Below, piece after piece: positions 59,264-64,000 of a stretch of DNA of 64,000 bases. Below the pieces are notes generated by a model. That model made no database searches. It was not told where the DNA came from and saw only the letters and a list, made by a program, of their open reading frames with translations. Source of the DNA: Gambelia wislizenii. Its lineage: Eukaryota; Chordata; Lepidosauria; Squamata; Crotaphytidae. Location of the stretch: contig JAUMIR010000001.1 in NCBI GenBank assembly GCA_030847615.1, positions 62,881,501 to 62,945,500 of the forward strand. The letters are read 5' to 3'. Both the position numbers and the translations under genes were made by a program. Numbering within the stretch: position 1 is the stretch's first letter; the number at the start of each line of letters is the position of its first letter.

Positions 59264-59858
59264 GGGCCCATCTATATGATTTTTTTAAAAATCCGTTTGG
59301 GGGGTAAAAAATACAAACAGGCAGTCATTTGAAATCCTACCATCTGCCTATATGATTTTTTACCCCCCCCCCAAACTCCGTATGACCCCCTTCCCCAGGT
59401 GGCTGGAGCGAGCAAGCTAAGCAACGGTTTTAAATCTCCCGCTGCTTTTTTTTTTTTAGTTTAAAAAGTTGCCTGCTTTGCAGACAGTCAGTTTTCCCTA
59501 TTTACAATGTAAAATAAAAATAAATATATATAAAATTCACGGACTTACCGGACTCTCACTTAGCTAGGAATCCAACATGGTGGCCGCTCCCAATTCCCCT
59601 CTACTCGGCCAGCCAATCAGATTACACTGCCTGCTCATACGTGTGCAAACGGGGAGTACAGACGATCAACCATTCGAACGGCTGTACGGATTTTAGGCCA
59701 AGATCCACTAATCCTTCCAAACGCTGAATCCACATGGTTAACGGGGGATTCGCTAGCCCCCCCTTCCAAATGACATGTATGAATCTGAACGGCCGTGTGT
59801 ACAGAAGATTGATCTTCCGAACGGCATACGTAAGTTTTTTTACCATGTAGATGGGCCC
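59264..59858. mobile_element. Inverted-repeat DNA transposon C, copy 1 (TSD TTG)
   Basis: GGGCCCATCTATATGAT at the left and ACCATGTAGATGGGCCC at the right, TTG on both sides (59261 and 59859). Interior GAATCCAACATGGTGGCCGC and CAGCCAATCAGATTACAC. No transposase. Confidence 0.88.
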
Positions 59859-59971
59859 TTGGAATGTAGACAGCTCTCTAACAGGAGCAGGGTGGACACA
59901 GCATCTTGTTTTAAAACAGAATTATCTTCCCACACAGGAATGTGATTCTACTTTGAACTAAGGCATATATA

Positions 59972-60197
59972 CCTGTCCCTCCATATACACAGATTTGGTA
60001 TCCATGGATTTAAGTATTCACGGCTTAAAAATATTCTTAAAAAAAAAATCCAAAAAGCAAACTTTGATCTTGCCATCTTATATAAGGGACACCATTCTGC
60101 TATGCCATTGCATATAATGGGACTTGAGTATTCACAGATTTTGGTATCCATGGGGGGGTCCTGGAACCAAACCTCAGTGAATAAGAAGGGACAACTG
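59972..60197 (+). mobile_element. Tigger-like MITE
   Basis: CTGTCCCTCCATATACACAG at the left and AATAAGAAGGGACAACTG at the right, with TA flanks. Same family as 11199-11415, closest to the truncated copy at 24012. Confidence 0.85.
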
Positions 60198-60395
60198 TAC
60201 TCTCTGCACAGCTTGTTTTTAAGGGGAAAAAATGCTGCTTTGTTTGGCACCAAGAGGACTTGGGGCTGGGTAATGTGCCCACCTTCTCTGGATGTCTCCC
60301 ACATCCTCAAATACTCATCCTTAAATATAGTGTTAGACCAGGAATGGAAAGAATATTTGTTGTTACCCATTTCCCAGCCAATGAAAGGGTTTCTC

Positions 60396-60416
60396 AACAC
60401 ACACACACACACACAC
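60396..60416. repeat. (AC)n microsatellite
   Basis: Ten AC units. Confidence 0.93.
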
Positions 60417-60512
60417 AAAAATCCCATTGAGAAGTTCCCATTGAGAAGTTTTGTCCTGACCTTTGCACATCCTTAAGTGTTCTAGGGAATTATTCTCTGG
60501 AGAAATACATGT

Positions 60513-60732
60513 CAAACTGTATCTGCAGGGAATACATTCCAAGACCCCCACCCCCGGGGGTACCTGAAACCATGGATAATAGGGAACCCTATTATTTTCA
60601 ATGAGACAAATGCTGGAAGTTGACCACAGAAACACATTGGAGGAGTTAGAAATGCCTACAGAGAACATATATTTTTGGATGTAGATATGTGAAACCATGG
60701 ATAACAAATCTGTGGATAGAGGGATCAACCTG
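60513..60732. mobile_element. Tigger-like MITE, second subfamily
   Basis: Left AACTGTATCTGCAGGGAAT, interior GAAACCATGGATAATAGGGAACCC, right TGGATAGAGGGATCAACCTG, followed by TA. The left end is eroded. Confidence 0.7.
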
Positions 60733-61328
60733 TACATATGGATTTTCTGCACAAGATCCACCTTTTTAACATAGTGAACATGTATTCTGCACAGGAATCT
60801 GTTCATTTTAACAGAAACTCACACATATATATGAGCAGAAGAATTCTTTTAAACACAGCTAGATGTGCAAACACAGTGAGAACACTCAGCAAAAAACAGT
60901 GTCTCTTGCAGTAGAAGCGAAAATCCTACAGAAATTATACTTTCCTTCATGTGAGGATAAAATAGGAAAGGACTTCCATCCCTTAGTTAGACACTACAAT
61001 GGACAGTTTGACTGAAACCTGTGAAGGCTGACACAGCCTGCAGATCAGAACTGCTGCAGTCCCACAACTGTTTTCTCCCAAATTGTCTATCCAGTGAACC
61101 CTGAGACACACCTTCCCAATTAGAATGTGGTCCCACAATCAGAAATTCAAACATAGCCTGGCCTTAAAAGTGAACTCATTAGAATTTCTGGGTAGAGTGG
61201 TTCTATTTTGACAAGGCCATGTTGAAAAACACACCTTAATTCTGATCCTACTAAAGATGAAGGACATTGGTATGCTTAGCCTGGCAACTTCCTGATCCGG
61301 TTTGCTAGAACTATGTTGGAAAGACAAA
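60733..61328. other. No gene recognised
   Basis: Intronic sequence without visible repeat structure. Confidence 0.45.
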
Positions 61329-61752
61329 GGGGTCAGTTACATGGCAGTTTTTAATACGGCAATTTGCGCTTTGGTGCTTTTTTGCACCAGTGACAGATAC
61401 TTTAGGTGATTTATGGGGGATTCAGTTGTGTTGTTTACTTTTTCGCTTTTTGGTTCAGACGGCAAAGGTGTGGGGGCGTGCCTGCCTGCCTCTTAAATGC
61501 CTACCTCTTAAAGCCACTCACTGAAAACACACAGTTGACAGAAGAGGGGCTTGATGGGGGGGGGGATAGTTCCTCTGAAAGGGCTTTAATTGCAGGTATT
61601 CCTCAGAAGGGGTCTGTATAAAAAGTAGGGAGTCCCAGGAGGAGGGAGGATTAATGACAAAGGATGGAAGGAAAAGAATTCTCTTTGCTCTGCATTTCTC
61701 CTATCTGAGTAGACTGTTTTCTCTCCCTCTCTCATGCCGGCGCTGCATGCAT

Positions 61753-61786
<34 letters not shown>

Positions 61787-62236
61787 CAACAATCTGTCAA
61801 TAGATCAGCTGGTGGAGCATACAGAGAGAGAAAGAGAGAGAGAGAGAGAGAGGGAGGGATGGGCAGAGGAACAGTAATTATGCTAGATAGCAAGGCAGCT
61901 GGCTAGATCTTTTCTCATCTCTCGCATTTTCACTCCCTCCCTCCTTGGGTAAATTCAACCAATCACGACTAGTTCTGCTGTGGCAATTTCGAAAAGACTG
62001 CTGACTGTTTCCACAGCTGTAAGCGCAATGGTAATTCACACAGTCGATAGTGTGCTAACTTGCGCTACTTTTCAAAAAAGTGTGGGGAAACAGCGAAAGC
62101 TTATACTGCGTGACTTATGGGGTTTTTTTTTTGCCTCCCTCCTTCTGAATACGGTGACTTTGAGCCGAAAGATGTGGGAACTATTAGGATTCTTTGCGAA
62201 TTCTTAGAGGATTTATTTTGCCGTGTAAACGGCCCC
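61329..62236. mobile_element. Inverted-repeat DNA transposon F with microsatellites inside (TSD AAA)
   Basis: GGGGTCAGTTACATGGCAG at the left and TTGCCGTGTAAACGGCCCC at the right, AAA on both sides. 908 bp, with (CA)n at 61753 and (AG)n at 61822. Frames inside are short and not gene-like. Confidence 0.75.
61753..61852. repeat. (CA)n and (AG)n microsatellites in element F
   Basis: (CA)15 at 61753-61783 and an imperfect (AG)n at 61822-61852. Confidence 0.93.
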
Positions 62237-62929
62237 AAAATGATGTATATGCTCCTGGCACATGCATCTGAGAAGTATTTTACAGCTGTTGGATTTATGA
62301 CAGATTTAGACCCATTTTATTTTGCTGTATTTTTAAAGGGTGATAAAAGCAAGCCTACAAATTAGGAATTACTGCAACATCTCACTCTGTGGAATGAATT
62401 CATTCACACTATAAAAGTATGTATTAGATATTTCTCAAACTTTATATTTTTCATATGCATTTTATATCCCAGGGAGGATAATCTTTAAAATATATAAATG
62501 TTTCATATCTCAAGTGTATTTAAACAATTGTGCAGTTGAATTAATTACGAAAACATTAGAATTTTAATTTTTATTATTGTTTAGCCTCAACCCTAAATAT
62601 GTTTATTAAGTGAGTCCCATTGTACTCTGTGGAATATGCTTCCAAATAAAATTGGTTAGGATTAGCTGTTATGCAGATTATATTTTTTTGCACTAATTAG
62701 GAGGTTTAGGAGTTGGAGGAGATTGCTATGTCTATGAAGTTATATACCAAGTCAGATCACTGGGCCATCTAGCTTAGTACTGGCAGCAACTTAATAGGGT
62801 TTCAGAAAGGATTTTTTTTAACCTCTACCTTGATACACCAGGGATTGAAGTTTGGACCTTATGAATACAAACTATGTCTTCTATTGTTTTTGTTATGTTG
62901 ATGTGTCTGACACCAGTTCAGTAAATTGG
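62237..62929. other. No gene recognised
   Basis: ACCAAGTCAGATCACTGGGCC near 62748 is a phrase shared by an interspersed reptile repeat I cannot name. Otherwise AT-rich. Confidence 0.4.
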
Positions 62930-63436
62930 AGTGTGTGCATAGAATGTATAAACTACAAAAATTGGACTGAAACTAATAGAAGGAAATTCAACAGAGACAA
63001 ATGCAAAATTCTACATTTAGGCCACAAAAACCAAATGCACACATATAGGATGGGGGATACTTGGCTTAGCAGTAGTATAGCTGAAGAGGATCTTGGGATT
63101 TTTGTTGATTATAAGTTGAACATGACCCAGCAGTGTGAAGCTGCAGCAAAGAAGTCAAATAATATTTTATCCTGCATTAATAGAACTGTAGATTCCAAAT
63201 CGAGGGAAATAATAGTCCTACTATATTCTGCGCTAGTAAGGCCTCATCTGGAGTACCACATTCAGTTTTGGGCACCTCATTTTAAGAAGGATATAGACAA
63301 GTTTCAGCAGGTTCAGAAAAGAGCAACAAGGGTGATAAGATGTATGAAGAACAGAACATATGAGGAAAAGTTGAGAGATGTGTACATGTTCAGCCTCATG
63401 AAGAAAAGACTGAAGAGTGTCATGATTGCACTCTTT
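62930..63436 (+). pseudogene. CR1 LINE fragment, moderately old, cut off by an inverted-repeat element
   Basis: Encodes [45 protein letters not shown] and FQQVQKRATRVI, the CR1 region from the end of the reverse transcriptase onward. The frame is open here but has many replacements relative to the younger copies. At 63437 it ends abruptly at the terminus of a DNA transposon, so its 3' end lies beyond the window or is lost. Confidence 0.85.
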
Positions 63437-64000
63437 GGCCCTGTCTACACAATAAAAAAATCCGTATGGCGTTCGAAAGATCAATAATGTGTACATACGA
63501 CCATTTGGATACATTTGTGTCCATAAACTCCGTAAAGTCTGTGAATTCAGAGTTTGAGAGGAAGAGCGGATCTCGGCAAAAAATCCATACAAGTGTTCAA
63601 ATTTGTGATTGTTTGTACACCCCCATTTGCACACATACAAACAGGCAGTGTAATCTGATTGGCTGGCTGAGCAGAGGGGGCGGGGCTAGCAAAGAGGGGA
63701 ATTGGGAGCAGCCACCATGTTGGATTCCCAGCTAAGCAAGAGTCCAGTAAGTCCATGAAATGGAGATTTTTACATTTATTCATTTTTATTTCATGTTGTA
63801 AATACAGAAAATAATTGTCCGCATCGCAGGCACATTTTTAATTTTTTTTAAAAAAAAAGCGGCGGGAGATTTAAAACCGCCACTTGGGTTGCTCACTCCA
63901 GCCAGCTGGGCAAGGGGGGTCATATGGACTTTAGGGGGGTAAAAATCGTGTAGGTAGATCATATGCATTAGAAGAACTGCCTTTTCAAATTTTTTACACC
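63437..64000. mobile_element. Inverted-repeat DNA transposon C, copy 2, runs off the window
   Basis: Begins GGCCCTGTCTACACAA and is inverted with respect to 59264: GCAGTGTAATCTGATTGGCTGG, CCACCATGTTGGATTCCCAGC and GCGGCGGGAGATTTAAAACC. It truncates a CR1. The right end is not in the window. Confidence 0.85.

Noticed and set aside
60363..60806. 147-codon minus-strand frame as a gene
   Set aside because: Contains a (GT)n-encoded Cys/Val run and overlaps a MITE; no family match.

Overview
The window is vertebrate nuclear DNA, almost certainly from a squamate reptile and most likely a lizard. The basis is the repeat fauna: young CR1 and L2 LINEs, BovB LINE pieces, tRNA-derived SINEs with a BovB-type 3' tail (Sauria type), a 5S-rRNA-derived SINE, and many short inverted-repeat DNA transposons, in otherwise AT-rich, non-operonic sequence. 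Nothing suggests bacteria, plasmid, phage or CRISPR. I cannot name the species.

One host gene is clear. Positions 55133-56525 are the first coding exon of LRFN2 (SALM1), a synaptic adhesion molecule, on the + strand. It has an acceptor site 20 bases before the ATG and a donor at the end of the open frame. The last exon (transmembrane segment, cytoplasmic tail, PDZ ligand) is not in the window. Most of 1-55132 is therefore probably 5' non-coding intron or upstream flank, and 56526-64000 is the next intron.

The rest is a layered set of mobile elements. Layout: 1.5-2 kb LINE tail with a zinc finger (-); 2.2-2.8 kb hAT MITE and CR1 end; 3.3-5.06 kb a CR1 inserted in a CR1; 6-6.5 kb Tigger-like MITE carrying a minisatellite; 7-8.2 kb old L2-like sequence and SINE; 9.7-10.2 kb BovB; 11.2 kb Tigger-like MITE; 12.5 kb 5S SINE; 14.5-14.95 kb CR1 split by a hAT MITE; 17.1-17.7 kb L2 (-); 19.6-20.2, 22.6-23.2 and 26.9-27.3 kb 3-bp-TSD inverted-repeat elements; 23.4-24 kb L1 (-); 24.4-24.9 kb CR1; 30.2-30.8 kb inverted-repeat element; 31.5-32.7 kb dead mariner and L2-tailed SINE; 33.1-34.5 kb nested inverted-repeat elements; 38.3-39.2 kb possible LTR split by a CR1; 40.6-41.4 kb CR1 and inverted-repeat element; 42.7-43.5 kb LINE fragment; 43.54-47.56 kb a near-complete L2 inside a BovB; 47.56-47.92 kb two palindromes; 48-48.4 kb second zinc-finger LINE tail; 50-52.65 kb MITE, SINEs and element D; 53.7-54.65 kb element with three hairpins; 55.1-56.5 kb LRFN2 exon; 58.3-59.2 kb SINE split by a CR1; 59.3-59.9, 61.3-62.2 and 63.4-64 kb inverted-repeat elements; 62.9-63.4 kb CR1.

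How they work together: the autonomous-type elements (L2, CR1, BovB) share 3' ends with the SINEs here, so each SINE family has a plausible machinery donor in the same window. Nested insertions give a relative age order. The strongest unusual object is the L2 at 43.6-47.5 kb: an uninterrupted 1034-codon endonuclease/reverse-transcriptase frame preceded by three tandem 170-bp monomers.
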